Positions 1 through 12,158 of a stretch of 64,000 nt of DNA are shown here, piece after piece. The stretch is from Epinephelus fuscoguttatus (lineage: Eukaryota > Chordata > Actinopteri > Perciformes > Serranidae), in the NCBI RefSeq assembly GCF_011397635.1, contig NC_064759.1, forward strand, positions 12,854,428 through 12,918,427. The letters run 5' to 3'. Every line of letters starts with the position of its first letter. Position 1 is the stretch's first letter. The notes beneath the pieces were generated by a model, which was not told where the DNA came from, did not search any database, and saw nothing but the letters and a program-made list of their open reading frames with translations. The translations under genes were made by a program, and so were the position numbers.

Positions 1-86
1 TCCTTGCGTGCCCTCTCTCTCTGCTCCTCCAGCTGAACCCTGAGAGTCTGCGCCTCCTCTCTTGAGGACATGGTCAGCGACTCATA
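1..86 (-). CDS. cgn: cgn coding exon 13, partial (residues 857-884+)
   Basis: Starts after a CAG acceptor with [20 protein letters not shown] and is cut by the window edge in the middle of a codon. The rest of the rod and the short globular tail are not visible. Confidence 0.85.
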
Positions 87-3000
87 CTGACGGGAGACCG
101 GGAGGGAGAGGGGAAAAAACAGAGGGTGAATTTTTTTTTTTTGTCCTGCGAGTGCTGTAAAGAGCAGTTGGGAGCTTTCATTTCTTTGCAAATGAATAAA
201 AAGGATCTCCTCTGCTTACCTCTTTGTTGATTTTCTCCAGAGCTCTCTCCTGCTGTCGTTTGGCCTCCTCCAGCTGGTTGAGGGTTTGTTTGAGTGTCTC
301 CTTGTCTTTCTCCGCATCCTCCACACGCAGGATAAGATCACGGTGCTCCTGGCTCAGTCGGGAAGCTTTTCTCTTGGCCTCATCTAGCTCAGATCTCAAG
401 CCTCTCACCTCAGCGTGGAGGGCGATCTCTGCCTCTGAGCTCTCTGTGGCATTGGACTGCAGCTGAGCCTGAGGAAACCACAGAGGATGTCCAGTAATGC
501 TTAAATATGTCTGCTGCTTCTAATGCACTGATGGTCAGTGCCACACTGTGGTGTGTGACCTACCTCTAACCGTGAGAGTTTCTCTTTGAGACGTGTGTTG
601 GCCTCCTCCTGCTCCTGCTGGGCATCTTCGAGTGACTTAATGTCCTTCTGAGCTCTACTGAGACGTGTTTTACTGGCCTCCACTTCCTCCTCAGCTAATA
701 AGAGTTTTTCTTTGAGCTGGGTAGCTTCACCTTGTGCCTCACTGACCTTCTGCTCCAGCTCTGAGATGACGGATGGGTCTGGGAGCTATTGGCAAAAAGA
801 CAAGGGAATGATGTTGGCAAAAAAATACAAAAGAGATGATGGAGATTAAACGCAAATCTCATCATTGTAATAACCAAAACTACCACATACACATCACCAT
901 GATTTGTTGTTTTTACATTATTAAAACTTCACTAAAATTTAAGTGATCCCTTCAGGGTGCTTCAGCTCCTCACTGTAAGATTTAACAAACCCGTTTGCTC
1001 TTCTCCTGGGCCTTGGTTATATCCTCTTTGGCCCTCTGTAATTGGTCCTTCAACCTGTCAATCTCATACTTCAGTTCTGCCTCCTGGTCCTGGTGAGATT
1101 TTTTTATGGAGATGACCTCCATGACCTTCTTGTCAAATGCCGTCCTCTGCTTCTCCACCTCAGACTTGGCCTTCTGTAGATCAGCACTGTATCGCTGAAG
1201 TTCCTGAACAAAAAAAATGACAATTTGATGGTTTGACTGCTTAATTTTTGTTAAACAGATCAGGCATCAGAGATCGTGTGTGTATGTTCACCTGGTTGAG
1301 AGTCTGTGAGTGAACAGGGTCGGGTATCTGTTGTTTCATGGTGCTCACTCTATCCTGGAGCTCCTTTATTTCCTCCTCAAACTCCTCTTTTTCCAGACGG
1401 GCTTGCAAGAGTCTAAACAGTGTACATTAAATACAGCTGAGTTAGACAAAATGTACCCCATAAAAGTATTGTCAGTACTGCTTGATTAGCTGATCCGCAG
1501 CAGTTGGATTGTACAGGTGAATCATGGCAGGTGAGCTTAATTCACTTTGATGTAAGTCAATAAACAAATAAGTCATTATTTAATCTTCAAACAACAGGAA
1601 ATGAATCAGCATTTACATTTTACCATCTAACAGTCAGACATACTCACAGAAAACAAATCTACGACACATTTTTGCTAAACATAGAAATTTAAGGTCATCC
1701 ACACCACCCTTTAGTTTTTGCTGACATACAGTTTTACGCTGTATGGACACATGAAGACCTAAATTGTGACTCAGGTTTTTCACACTTTCTTAAACACCAA
1801 ACTCAAGGGCTTTTGAAGGACTTTCCAGGCCTTCTTCCTTCAAATTCAAGGACACAACACAGCATAGTTTGAGACACAGATTAATTATTTATATCTATTT
1901 TCAAAAACTTTGAAGGCCTTGATTTTTTCCCTACAATTCAAAACCTTTAAGGATTTTAAGGACCCGTGAGAACCCTGGTGACTGGTTTCCAGCACCAATT
2001 CTGCTCAACCACAGAACTAAATATGGTCCACATATCATTCCACTGGTATTTGAAGGTTCATGATACATATTTAAATATGGATTATGTAGACACTGTAGAA
2101 AGAATTAGGTCTGTCAGTGTGGATGACCTTGGAACTACAGTCACAGTTGTTAGCACAGCTAGCCACATCTACAGGTCTGCACATCTAAACACAAATGCTG
2201 TTCAATTAGTGACTCTCACGGTGTTTCAGTGCTGCTGGGCGGCTCTCTGACAGAGAGGGGGAGAAACATTGTAGAGTGAAAGAGAAAAGATGGACACACA
2301 TTAGTAGTACAGCAGGTGCAAAGAACCATGAAAAGATGGTGACAAAAACCCATGTCCGAGTAAGCACTGGAGAGCCCAAAATCCAGGTGGGTTATAATGA
2401 ATATACTCTGTGAGAAAGATATTAGAATAAACTCACTCTTGTTTGGTTGTTCGAAGTTCGTCTCTGGTGGTGTGAAACTGCTCCATCCAGTGGCTGCTCT
2501 CATCTCTGCAGTCTTCCAACTGCTGCTGTAGGGTGCGAACGGACGCATTCACACGCAACCGCTCTGCCTCGATCCCTGCGTGAGACTAAAATGCACCACA
2601 GAAGAAGAATTAGGGCATGTTGTAAATATCCCTAACATTTAATAGACATAAAAAACATACATAGACCTCTGCGTTTATTGAAGATACTATTTTCATTGAG
2701 GAGGTCAAGGTTAAAATGTTATGTCTTGCTGCTATGATAGTGCACCTGACCGAGCATGCTCAGTGCACCTGTGCATGCTGCATCTCCTCTGCAGACACTC
2801 CCATGTTAGTACTCTGACAGGTAGTGAAATCCACTCTATTGCAGGCAGCACTGGAAAAACACCACTTTGTCAACCTGAACCTACTTTGTTCAGTGTTTTT
2901 ACTGGTTTAAATCACTCTGTCCATTTGTTTAAGAGAGGAAAAGAACTGAGCAGATAATTCAGCTTGGGGTAAAAACCCTCTGAACGTTTGGATCTTAAGT

Positions 3001-6000
3001 TATCAGAGAAAAAAGGTGAGGATATATTACAGTAGCAGGTCCTGGACTAGCGGTCTGTCTCCGACATGCCAAACACCGCCAGATAAATACGGATTTGTAA
3101 CGTGAAACTGCTTTGTTCAGTGTTTTTACAGGTTTAAATCACTGGGTGTGCTTGTTCTGGAGAGGAAGAGATCTCTGCAGATAATTTGGTTCACAGTAAT
3201 AATTTCCTGAGCAAGGACCATGGAGGGAATTGTAACCAAGACTTCATGCTTGGAGTATGGGAGAAGTTTCAGCTGGTTGCAATCTGCAATCCTCACCGCT
3301 ACATGCGACTACATCCCACACACTGTTCCTTTCATTTTAGGAGAGTAACAGTATTCGTAGGTAAAAATTATATAATTATACATGAGGAAACATTTATTCT
3401 TATATAAATATGTATGTATATGTAGGGTTCATATTTCTCTCTCACAGCATTCATGTACCCTGTCAAAATATCCTTGAGTGAGATGTGGATGTGCTACAAG
3501 CTGACTCTTGTAAATCAATCTCAATAAGACAATCTACTAAAAGCCAAAATAAAAATATTTTAACAAAAACTTGATATATGTAGAAGTGGTTTCTCTGAGT
3601 TTACCGGAAGGGGTCTGTTGTTGTTGGACTGGTTTGACCCTTCTGGCCTTCATTTTGACTCATGTCAAATGAAAGTAATGATGAGCTGGCTGCTGTGTTC
3701 GTGCACACACCTGAGACACCTGCTCCATGCTGCTGCGGAGCTTCTCCATGTCGGTGCTGTACTGCTCTCTGAGCACCTCAATCTCTTTGTCGTGCGTGGC
3801 TACCTCTTCCTTCAGAGCTCCTTTGAGAGCAGTTAGCTCCCTCTCTCTCTGTCTTAGCGTCTCCTCCAGCTTCTGTTTCAGCTGGCACACCTCCATCAGT
3901 TGTGCCTGACAAGATATCAAGTCCTGCAGGGAACAGGGTACACACAATATTAACTTGATGCTTTTGATCTCTCAGCCTCCTGTTTGTACAGTATTGCTCA
4001 TTTGTTTACACAAACCTTATACAGCTTTTTCTTAAAGGGACAGTTCACTCAATATTAAAAATATGTTTTTCCTCCTACCTGTCATCCTTTTTAATCAATC
4101 TAGATTGTTTGGTGTGAGATGCCGAGTAATGTTGTCTGCCTTCTCTTGAATATAATGGAACTAGATGGCACTCAGCTTGTGGTACTCAAAATTCATTTTA
4201 AAACTCAACAGCAATGTCTCTTTTCAGAAATCATGACCCAGGTACTCATAATAATCACAGACCTTGTTGCGAGCTGTTTCATGTAGGAACTACTTTCTTT
4301 CTGCACCCATCAACCATACCACTGCGCAGGAGGAAGCATGCATCTACACATGGCTCTTGAATATGACAGCCCGAGATGTAAATATTATTAGCGTCTACCT
4401 TGGATGAGGTATAATGTTAGCTGGCTCGGTGGTGCTAGGTGAAATAACAGTAGATGCAAGAGAGAAGGCAGATATCTCTATGGCGGATATCTGCAACACT
4501 CTGCAACTAACACCAAAATAATCTAGAGTGACAAATAGCACTACAGGTAAAAGGAAAAGTGTGTATTTATTATTTGGGGTGAACCATCTGTTTAACAGGA
4601 AGTTAATCTTGCTTTTAACTGCAAAACCTTTTCAGTTTAGTCTAGATTTCAGTCTCATCTTATTAAAAAAACCAGTAGTGGGTTGAGATAGTTTCTCCCT
4701 GTGCATCTGTGTGGGTTTATTTATGCGAGTGTGTTTCTGTAATACCGTCTTGTTGCCATTCTCTCTTCTCAGTTCATCCTGAAGCTCAGCCAGCTGGTCC
4801 TCCATTTCTCTGACCCGTGCCTCTGCGTTCTCCCTGTCCATACGCAGCTGAGTCAGCCTGCAGAGAAAAGAGGACATAAACACTGCTGAATGATTCTTTC
4901 AATTCATGTGACTATGGCACACTTGTTTGTCTTGTGAATAAGTTACAGTAACTGCTTGTTTTATGAAATTGTGAGGAGCATGTGCTTGAAAACAAAGTGG
5001 GCTTGTCAGGCAGCCCTCTCACTCCTGACCACCAAGACTCATAGACAATGGTACCATGCACCCTTCCTGCTTTCCCCTATCTGCGTGTGTGTTTGAGTGT
5101 GTACGCTGTCGTATCCTCACTCTGATTGTGTTTCATTTAATTCTTTCTTCTTCCGGTCCAGCATCTCCCGGAGCTGCAGATTTTCATCCAGACAGGACTC
5201 CAGCTCAGCTTTCAGAGTGGGATCAGAATTGCTAACAGAGTCCTACGCACAAGCAGACATGATGAATAAATGAGAGCAGTGAAACATTAGACATCAGGTA
5301 GCTCTGGTGGCATTAACAATGGGCTTTTAGGAAATGTTACAGCAAGCTTGCATTTGCCCACCGATCAATATGCATAAGGGATTAAGTTCTTAGGAGCTAT
5401 TAGGGATTAAGACCTGCCCACCTTCCTTAAACCAACTCATAATGAGTCATTATTGAAGTTAGATTATTGTGTGTGTGCACCTTTGACCAGGCCAGAGGGC
5501 TTTAAGGATTAATGTGAGGATTAATCTGAAGCACACTCCAAGAAACCCCCCAGCGCTCCTGGTTAGATTAGTTAGAGACATAAAAACACTGAGGACAGCT
5601 TCGCACTCTCAACCAACCAACAGCTATTTTCCTACACTTGATAGTGGAGGGGGTTTTAGGAGACTTGGATGAGAGTCCTGATGTGTGTGGCATTGGATGT
5701 GCACCATGTAATCAGAGCTGATTTAAAGTGGCAGGTTACTCTACTAATGTGAACGTCTTCTGGTGGCAGCCAGCTCCAATCAGCCAAGTGAATTTAGAGA
5801 GGTTGGTGGGTCATTCGAGGCACTGAAATGTCAGCAACAACCCAAAACTTGTACATTCTTCAGTGTATTGCTGTCAGATATATTGATTTGTTGGTGTATG
5901 TTGAGTCTGAATATTTTAAAGGGTGTTCTACATCTAACATTTTCTGCAGCATCGATACATCGGTACCAGCTGCGCTTTCTTACTCTCATATTGTTAATGT

Positions 6001-8457
6001 TTACTACAGTCACTCTGCTGTTCTCTGCTACTAACCAAGAAAAGTTGTCATGTTATACCCTTGTTATATTTATCTTTAAATAAATATCTATGATTGTATG
6101 CCCTTAATGTCTATTTTTCCTTGTAGAATAGAGGTTTAATTCTCTGTCCAAGCCCAACTGAGCCCAACTTAACCTGCCTAGTTCGGGCAGAGCCAGGCGG
6201 GGCTGTCAGGTCAGGCTCTGGCCAATTTACCAGTGATTTTTTTTTATTATAAATAAGACTGGCAGTTCTCATGCATAAATGGCAGGGGCTGCCATGAACC
6301 AAATCACAAGAGGGGGACAGCGACTGAGAGAGAGGGAGAGTGACAGAGAGATCGAGCAATATAGTGGAGAACGAGGAGTACGCACGCGAAAGGAGCAGAA
6401 AACGAGAGCAAGAGAGAAAGGGGGGGGTTGCAAGGAGACTTAGTGGGCAATGTTTGCTTCTGACTCCCCAGCAGCTGCCCGCTCTGCTGAGTACTGAACT
6501 ATTATTATGACTACTGAAATAACAGAAGGAAGAAAAGGAAGAAGTGGTGGTGCAAGAAAATAGTCCCTAGCCCTTAGCTTGTAATACATGTTTTAATAAT
6601 AAAAATGTATGTATTTTGTTGTTGTTGTTGTTTTGGTTTTTTTAACACTAGAAAGTCGACTTTTTAATGGGTTCGGGCCCAAAACTTCTGCCGTGGTTCG
6701 TGCTCAAGTCAGGCTAGGACAGACACTGCGCAGGTTCATATAGGGTCGACATTTTTGTGGCCTTGATCAAAGCTCTATCATGATATCTATCCTGGCACTG
6801 AAAGAAATTCCAGTATTGTTTATGAATGTAAAATTGTCCTATCCACTTAAGAAAAGCGTAGAGATAAATTTCAGCACTGCTAATAACCTACTGTTAGTAT
6901 TTGGATGGCTATCAATATAAAAAAAAAAATCTATGCTCTCACATCTTTATTTCTACTTTACTTACCCTTCTCTCCTCCTGCAGGGCAGTTTGTAGTTCAG
7001 CCATCTTCCTTTTAAGCTCCCTCTTTTCTCTCATCCATTCTTCCTGAGGTCTTTCTTTAGGCTGTTGAAGACGAAGATAAATGGAGACAAAGATGTAAGC
7101 AGCTTGCTCATACTATGTCTTTACCTGACGTATAAAACAGGCAGAAACAAAGCCTTATAGAATTACATACAAACCTTGAGAGTCTGTATCTTCTGAAAGA
7201 TGACCTTGACTTTGTGCTTGATGACGACATCACTCTCGTTGCTCCTGAGAGAAGGTGAAAATGGTCAAACGTACATGACAGTTATCATTCATCACCAGTG
7301 CATTATGATAACGAAATAAAACCTCCACCCTAGGTGTAGGTCCATACCCTTGTCTCAGGATGTTGTATATAGTCTGCATGACCTGCTCCTCCTCGCTGTT
7401 CACCTCTGTACTCTGACCCTGGTCCAGCAAAAGGTCAGGAGTCACCTTGAGACATAGATCAGAAAACTACTCTTGCAATGTTGCATGCTACGTGGTGTTT
7501 GGAGCTCACTAAAAATCAGTGGTAATGCTCAGCTATTAAATATTTTATTCTTACTTGTGCCTCAGTCAGAGTGGCCTGCGGCGTCTCAGCAGCAGCGTAT
7601 CTCCCTGGTGAAGTCCAGTGATTAGCCGAGTGTCCTGGAAATTTGGTGACAGCAGGCTGGCTGCGTCCCAGGCTGCTATGAGTTGAGGACGGAGGTGAGT
7701 TGTAGGGGTTGGGGGTGAGGAGAGGAGATGTAGCTCTGGGATCTTGCTGTTGGGGACGGAGTCCTCTCTGTTGGCTTTCAGTGTTACCACCGTCAAACCT
7801 GTTTATTTGTCTGTTGACAGGAGTTTGTCTCTGATTTGTTTGTTGAGGAGGGGCAGGGTAGGACTGACTGCTCCTCACTGACCCCACTGACCCGTTGAGC
7901 CCAGCTTTGTACGAACCATCCCACATATTCCGTTCCATGCTCCCCTCTCTGCTACTGACACGCTGAACCTGCTCTCTGTCCCCCCTTACCCCAATTCCTC
8001 CATCCAGATTCCCATAACTTCCAGACTTCCCATCTCCTGGTGGCCTGGACAACTGAAAATCCTCATTGCCTGCTCCTCCCTCTCCATCTCTTTCCAGCAG
8101 TGACCCATGGGACTGTGCCCGGCGTAGTGCCCCTCCCTGCCCACCTCCTACATCTGCCCCCTGTGTTCCTGGTTCTGCCTTCTCTCTCCTCCGGGGAAGG
8201 CTACTGTAACCAGGGTGGCCCTGGGTCCTGAGCTGAACCCCATACGAGTCTCCTTTCTCTCCGTCCTTCAGGACCACATATGGCTGGCCAGCGATGCCCT
8301 GCACCCTGACCGCCACACCGTACTTGGAGGTGGTCTGGGTCTTGGTCTTGGGCTGTGGCCCAGGCTGCCCCCCGCCAGTGTCATAGAGGTCATTGATGAA
8401 GCGGATCTGGACACCGTAGTCCACTGGGGTCTTGCGACCTGAGGACGGTGTGCTCAT
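1..8457 (-). CDS. cgn: cingulin, 13 coding exons, C-terminal part outside window
   Basis: Cingulin is a cytoplasmic tight-junction plaque protein. Its globular head binds ZO-1 and actomyosin, and its rod dimerises as a coiled coil. The start is the ATG at 8457-8455, one base after a splice acceptor. Visible exons join in frame into 884 residues: a Ser/Gly/Pro-rich head (about 1-340), with GVQIRF near residue 15, [18 protein letters not shown] near 46-63 and an NHWTS motif, then an almost continuous Glu/Lys/Gln/Leu coiled coil from about 370. The stretch [17 protein letters not shown] is, as I recall, identical in human CGN. Human CGN is about 1,200 residues, so roughly 300 C-terminal residues lie left of base 1. 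The head motifs favour cgn over the paralogue cgnl1. Exons on plus coordinates: 1-86, 220-468, 564-785, 991-1203, 1292-1412, 2437-2585, 3711-3923, 4746-4857, 5121-5242, 6966-7061, 7175-7244, 7348-7445, 7555-8457. Confidence 0.93.
220..468 (-). CDS. cgn: cgn coding exon 12 (residues 774-856)
   Basis: A 249-bp phase 0-0 exon containing [20 protein letters not shown] and ending in LEKINKE. It corresponds to the distal third of the cingulin rod. The donor is GTAAGC. Confidence 0.88.
564..785 (-). CDS. cgn: cgn coding exon 11 (residues 700-773)
   Basis: A 222-bp phase 0-0 exon that begins [19 protein letters not shown] and continues as coiled coil to LKEKLSRLE. The donor is GTAGGT. Confidence 0.88.
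991..1203 (-). CDS. cgn: cgn coding exon 10 (residues 629-699)
   Basis: A 213-bp phase 0-0 rod exon, the same length as coding exon 7. It ends in KAQEKSKR before a weaker GTTTGT donor. Confidence 0.88.
1292..1412 (-). CDS. cgn: cgn coding exon 9 (residues 588-628)
   Basis: Encodes [20 protein letters not shown] and onward. One base completes the Glu split with coding exon 8. The donor is GTGAAC. Confidence 0.9.
2437..2585 (-). CDS. cgn: cgn coding exon 8 (residues 539-588)
   Basis: Encodes rod sequence with [19 protein letters not shown]. This matches the cingulin 'GHWQ-MF---ED-LRATKQE' region. It starts in phase 0 and ends in phase 2. Confidence 0.9.
2881..3220. repeat. two imperfect direct copies of a ~110-bp repeat in cgn intron
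   Basis: Copies at about 2881-2990 and 3106-3220 share TTTGTTCAGTGTTTTTAC, GGTTTAAATCACT, GAGAGGAA and GCAGATAAT in the same order, about 226 bp apart. This looks like part of a dispersed fish element that duplicated locally. The rest of the 1.1-kb intron shows nothing else I can support. Confidence 0.5.
3711..3923 (-). CDS. cgn: cgn coding exon 7 (residues 468-538)
   Basis: A 213-bp phase 0-0 exon. It contains [17 protein letters not shown], the most conserved rod stretch visible here and the best single proof of cingulin identity. Confidence 0.93.
4032..4593. mobile_element. foldback/MITE-like element, undivided copy
   Basis: The ends are TTAAAGGGACAGTTCACTC on the left and GGGGTGAACCATCTGTTTAA on the right, an imperfect terminal inverted repeat. 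Inside, the left arm carries AACTAGATGGCACTCAGCTT. There is no coding capacity, so it would be non-autonomous. A second copy of the family with an internal tandem expansion lies at about 49366-50452 in chrnb2. Confidence 0.65.
4746..4857 (-). CDS. cgn: cgn coding exon 6 (residues 430-467)
   Basis: Encodes [19 protein letters not shown] and further coiled coil. It completes the codon split with coding exon 5. The polypyrimidine tract and CTGCAG acceptor are strong. Confidence 0.88.
5121..5242 (-). CDS. cgn: cgn coding exon 5 (residues 390-430)
   Basis: Encodes heptad-type sequence around [20 protein letters not shown]. It starts in phase 0 and ends in phase 2. The donor GTGAGG and the acceptor TAG are both clear. 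Confidence 0.87.
5243..6965. other. cgn intron with no clear feature
   Basis: No exon-like, RNA or well-bounded repeat signal. There is a purine-rich stretch at about 6310-6425. The GGTTCGGGC-type sequence near 6180-6230 and 6665-6720 resembles degraded transposon ends but is not resolvable by eye. Confidence 0.4.
6966..7061 (-). CDS. cgn: cgn coding exon 4 (residues 358-389)
   Basis: A 96-bp phase 0-0 exon encoding a charged helix (ending [11 protein letters not shown]), where the coiled-coil rod begins. Confidence 0.87.
7175..7244 (-). CDS. cgn: cgn coding exon 3 (residues 334-357)
   Basis: Encodes [20 protein letters not shown], the head-rod linker. One base completes the split Gly codon of the previous exon, so the frame is continuous. 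Confidence 0.87.
7348..7445 (-). CDS. cgn: cgn coding exon 2 (residues 302-334)
   Basis: Encodes a short acidic segment containing [10 protein letters not shown]. This matches the conserved 'IYxILxEG' stretch just before the cingulin rod. It starts in phase 0 and ends in phase 2. The donor is GTATGG. Confidence 0.88.
7555..8457 (-). CDS. cgn: cgn coding exon 1 (head domain, residues 1-301)
   Basis: This single large exon holds the start codon and nearly all of the head. Residues 10-63 carry the conserved block thought to include the ZO-1 interaction motif. The rest is low-complexity Ser/Gly/Gln/Pro, with NHWTSPGRY near its end, a motif that recurs in mammalian cingulin heads. The acceptor ends at 8459 and the donor GT is at 7554-7553. 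The exon ends in phase 0 after a Gln codon. Confidence 0.93.
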
Positions 8458-9039
8458 GCTGGTAACACAGAACAGGGCAGGGTAAGAAGAAGAAGAAGAA
8501 GAATGCATTTATGTGGTTAGGTCACACATAAGAACAGAGCTTTTACATACAGTATTTGCTTTTGTTAAGTATTTTCATTCAGCTTTTTATTTATGTATAA
8601 TAGGGCTGGGCAACATGACAATATATGACATGGAAAGGTAGAGATGTGTCCACCAGTAGAGGTCTGGCAATACTGTTTCTTCTGTGGGAGCTAGCGTTTA
8701 CGCTACCATTAATAGCTATCTTCGTTTCAATTCAAATTAAATAGAATAAATAAAACCCTGTACCAGCAATGTTTGTTTATGCTATGTGTTTACTATCAGC
8801 CAATATATCATTAGCAGATTTTTTAAAATTCCATATACTGATATTAGTCGAGTGAACCTGAAGAAGCCACGGGTGAAGCGCGTTATTCGCTCTAAATAAA
8901 ATCACAATAATTCAGTGTGCGGTGGTTTATGCTGATGATTTTATTGAAGATGTTCCTGTGGCCAACTAGCACCTGATCCTTGAGACTAGCTGTGCAGAGG
9001 GAGCTCTGTTTACAGATATTAGTATTGGCCTTGTCTCGC

Positions 9040-9900
9040 ATGGCCAGACTCTCAGCAGCACTGTCATCATCATATCATCATTTTGCTATAGGGGAAAAAA
9101 TGCTCTGGTATGTCTGTATTTCTTTAAACCAATCACAACTGTATTGAGCCCACGATGCAGCAACGGTACCCATGCAAAATCGTGTTACATTTGCACATGA
9201 GGAGGTTAGCACTGTCATTATAATAGGTAATTCTCAAAAGAAAATGCCACCAACAACAGTAGGCCTAACAGACACATGTCAACCCTGTGATTCAACTTAA
9301 CTAATAAAAAAGAGAAACTTAATAGAATAAGGGTGAAGCCTGACTATACTTTAGCTCTGGAGGAGCTCACTGGACCTGTAAAAAAACCAAAGTCGATTTG
9401 CTGGCTGCATGTGGCACTTGCAGAACAGAACATTATCACGATGGTGTCACAGAGGCTCGTGTGCAGTGGAACGGATCGGTAAATTGCTGAAGGCAATGTC
9501 ACGGGCGCGTGCTGCTGCAGGGATAAAAAGATGTGACAAACCAACTCTGACTGACCATGTCAGAAAGCAGATCAACATCAGGAATGAGAGTCTTGCGAGA
9601 TTAAGTCTGGGTTTCTCTGAGGTGTGTTCACAAGTTGTTTTATAGGTTGTAAATCCTTGTGACAATTTCCAGAAACAACAAAACAGGTTTGCCTTATTGC
9701 ACAATCCACATCTTCACTAAAACGTGCTATTTTTTTCAGTTGTTAGCTCGGAGGTTATTGTTGTTTCCCATAGCAAAGGGGATTTTAAAAACCTAACACG
9801 CAGATAGCGGAAGGGGGGAAGGAATGCTGGCCTATATAGCCAGGCAATGGCAAGTTTATAAGGTGCAGCTTATATCTGGTGAGTCAAACTAGTAATGGCC
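9040..9900. repeat. dispersed fish repeat (probable)
   Basis: The phrases TGCTCTGGTATGTCTG and TTTCTTTAAACCAATCACAA match, from memory, a common non-coding repeat of perciform genomes. No terminal repeats could be placed with certainty, so the limits are approximate. Confidence 0.35.
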
Positions 9901-11947
9901 TGATAAACTCAGTATCGCTTAGACTACGCTCACAGTAGCACATTCAGGGACGTATGGGTGAAAAGGACATTATGATCAATAGCCAGGTTAACACAGAACT
10001 GCAGAGAAACAGCGAGGAAATCTAAGAATACCTAAACATTAATTCACATGCAACCCTGAAATGTCAAAACCTTGTTAGACAAAGCGCTTTGAACAATAAC
10101 AAGGACATAGATTTATAGCTAGTAACACTTAGTTTCTGCCTCTTTGGCTGCTTGTGTGGACTTTGTGCTCTGTGCACTCCATTAGTCATTAACCTGAAAG
10201 CACACACCCACATATCACTTTCCACTTGTAAGGACCAACAAAGCCTTTCCCAACTTTTGGAAGTTTCCCAGCCAGATACTAAACCTAATTCCCACTTCAA
10301 AACTTTGACAGCTTGAATAAAGACCACAGCAACTAGTACGGACCTTTTCATTCTTTCACTCTGTAATTTCTCCACTTTTGAGTTTTTCTTGACTCCCTAA
10401 TCCTCCCTTTTCCTATACTTTGATAGCTCTTGATGAGTAATTCTGAAACTATTTGTATCTCAACTGATCATACGTCACAGTTTAATGATAAGTCACTGTC
10501 AGCCTTATGCGTCACTCTCAGTAATATAAAGTACTTAAGTGAACATTCCTGATGTTACCTTGACTGACTGAACATGCCTTTTGTTAGGTCAAACTGTAGG
10601 ATCTCACCCCCCATGTCCATTACACTGGTATGGTTCATTAAATTCACATCAAACCTGTTACAACACTCCCTCCCTGACCTCTGCACCTTTTATTTCCCCT
10701 CCACAGCTTTCCATGGTGAGAGACAGAAAGTGGGCTGGGAGAGTGAAAGGGGGGTGGAGTGAGACAGAAAGAGAGAAAAAAGAAAACACTCCGCTTTTCT
10801 TCTCTTATCAGTGCGTTGTGTGATAAAATCCAAAGTCAAGCTGTTCTGTGCGCAACCCTCCCCCCTGCGCGCACACAAAGGACCGACTATGAAAGTAACC
10901 ATCTAACAGATAACTAACAAATGCACCCATGCATTATTGAACGCCTACACGTGCATTTTCATATTTCCATGCAGATTTTGAAGGTTGTATGACGCAGCAC
11001 AGACTAATCCAAGCCAGGAAAAAGATACAGTCAGCAAAGTGAGCCAGGACGGATAATCTTATATGTCCCTGCTGTGGAAGCGAAAATGAATACATGAAAC
11101 AACTTTGGAGCGAAAATAGGTGATGGAAAATGTCTGGGCTGGCAGTGTGCGAAGCAACACGACATCAACGACCTTTGAGGATATCTGTGTGCTTGTGGTG
11201 CGTAAGCATCGTCCGCAGATAGACCTGCTCATCAGAGGTGCACAGCTAGTCGAGTTTTTTTTTCCCTCCACCCTTTGGGAACCACAGAGGAAGCACCATG
11301 TCACAACACATTTGTGCAGTCAAGCATGATGTCTGCAGCGCACTGTCTTCACTGCAAGGTCAAGCATGACATGCACTGACGAACGTGCCATACGAGGGCA
11401 ATGTCCATTGATTTCATGGGAAACTGAAGCAGGGAGCTCTGTAGAGCGTAAGGGTGCCAAACTGACTTACAGTACAATACTAACAGGACGTTTCTCTGTT
11501 ACTATCTGTTAATCTGCATCTCCTCATCAGTTTAATTTTTGTATGTCACTGAGGAAGAATGCCGAAGAGGGGCAGGGATGAGGGGGAACCCATCCTATTG
11601 TCCAGTTGATGTGGGGCGGAAAATGAGGGCAGCAATTCTGAGAATGCCAAAACCATCCCCGTGGTCTTTCATTTCCTCCCTTGCACTGTTTATCTGAATC
11701 TATTTGTTTCAACACTGACATTTTTGTCCCCATACGTTCTCCCTTCTAGGTTTCTCCACAAAGTTATTTTTTTCACACCTCTCTAAAATAAACATCCTTT
11801 TCCATATTGAAAGTAGGATATCAAACAAGTTCTTCTGTAATCTATTTGGTTATACAGTGGCTGTGCTGTCATATTAAAATGTCAGTCACACCTACTGTAA
11901 CTGCTTTCTTTATTTGAAAGCAACACGGTGTGTGACTCTGTATCCTT

Positions 11948-12158
11948 TAGGGCTGAAATGATAGTCAATAAATCAATAGGCAATTAAATGGTCATTATTT
12001 TCTAGTTCCAGCTTCTCAGTTGTGCAAATTTGCTGCTTTTTTCTTCTCTAATTTTTTGATTTATGGTTATGCTAAGACATTTTATGGATTAAACAAAGAA
12101 TCAATAAATAATAGGAGGATTCATTTATCATCGAAAAAAGCATCAGCTGCAGCTCTAA
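11948..12158. mobile_element. hAT-type MITE remnant
   Basis: Starts TAGGGCTGAAATGAT and ends AGCTGCAGCTCTA, which are opposed near-matches. The interior is rich in AATCAATAAAT-like sequence. The flanking octamers GTATCCTT and ATATTCTT agree at 6 of 8 positions, consistent with a decayed 8-bp hAT target duplication. Family assignment is from memory of the common 'TAGGGCTGCAACTAA' fish elements. Confidence 0.55.

Noticed and set aside
11120..11329. Small open frame upstream of cgn that looked exon-like
   Set aside because: No conserved motif and no matching splice sites in frame on either strand.
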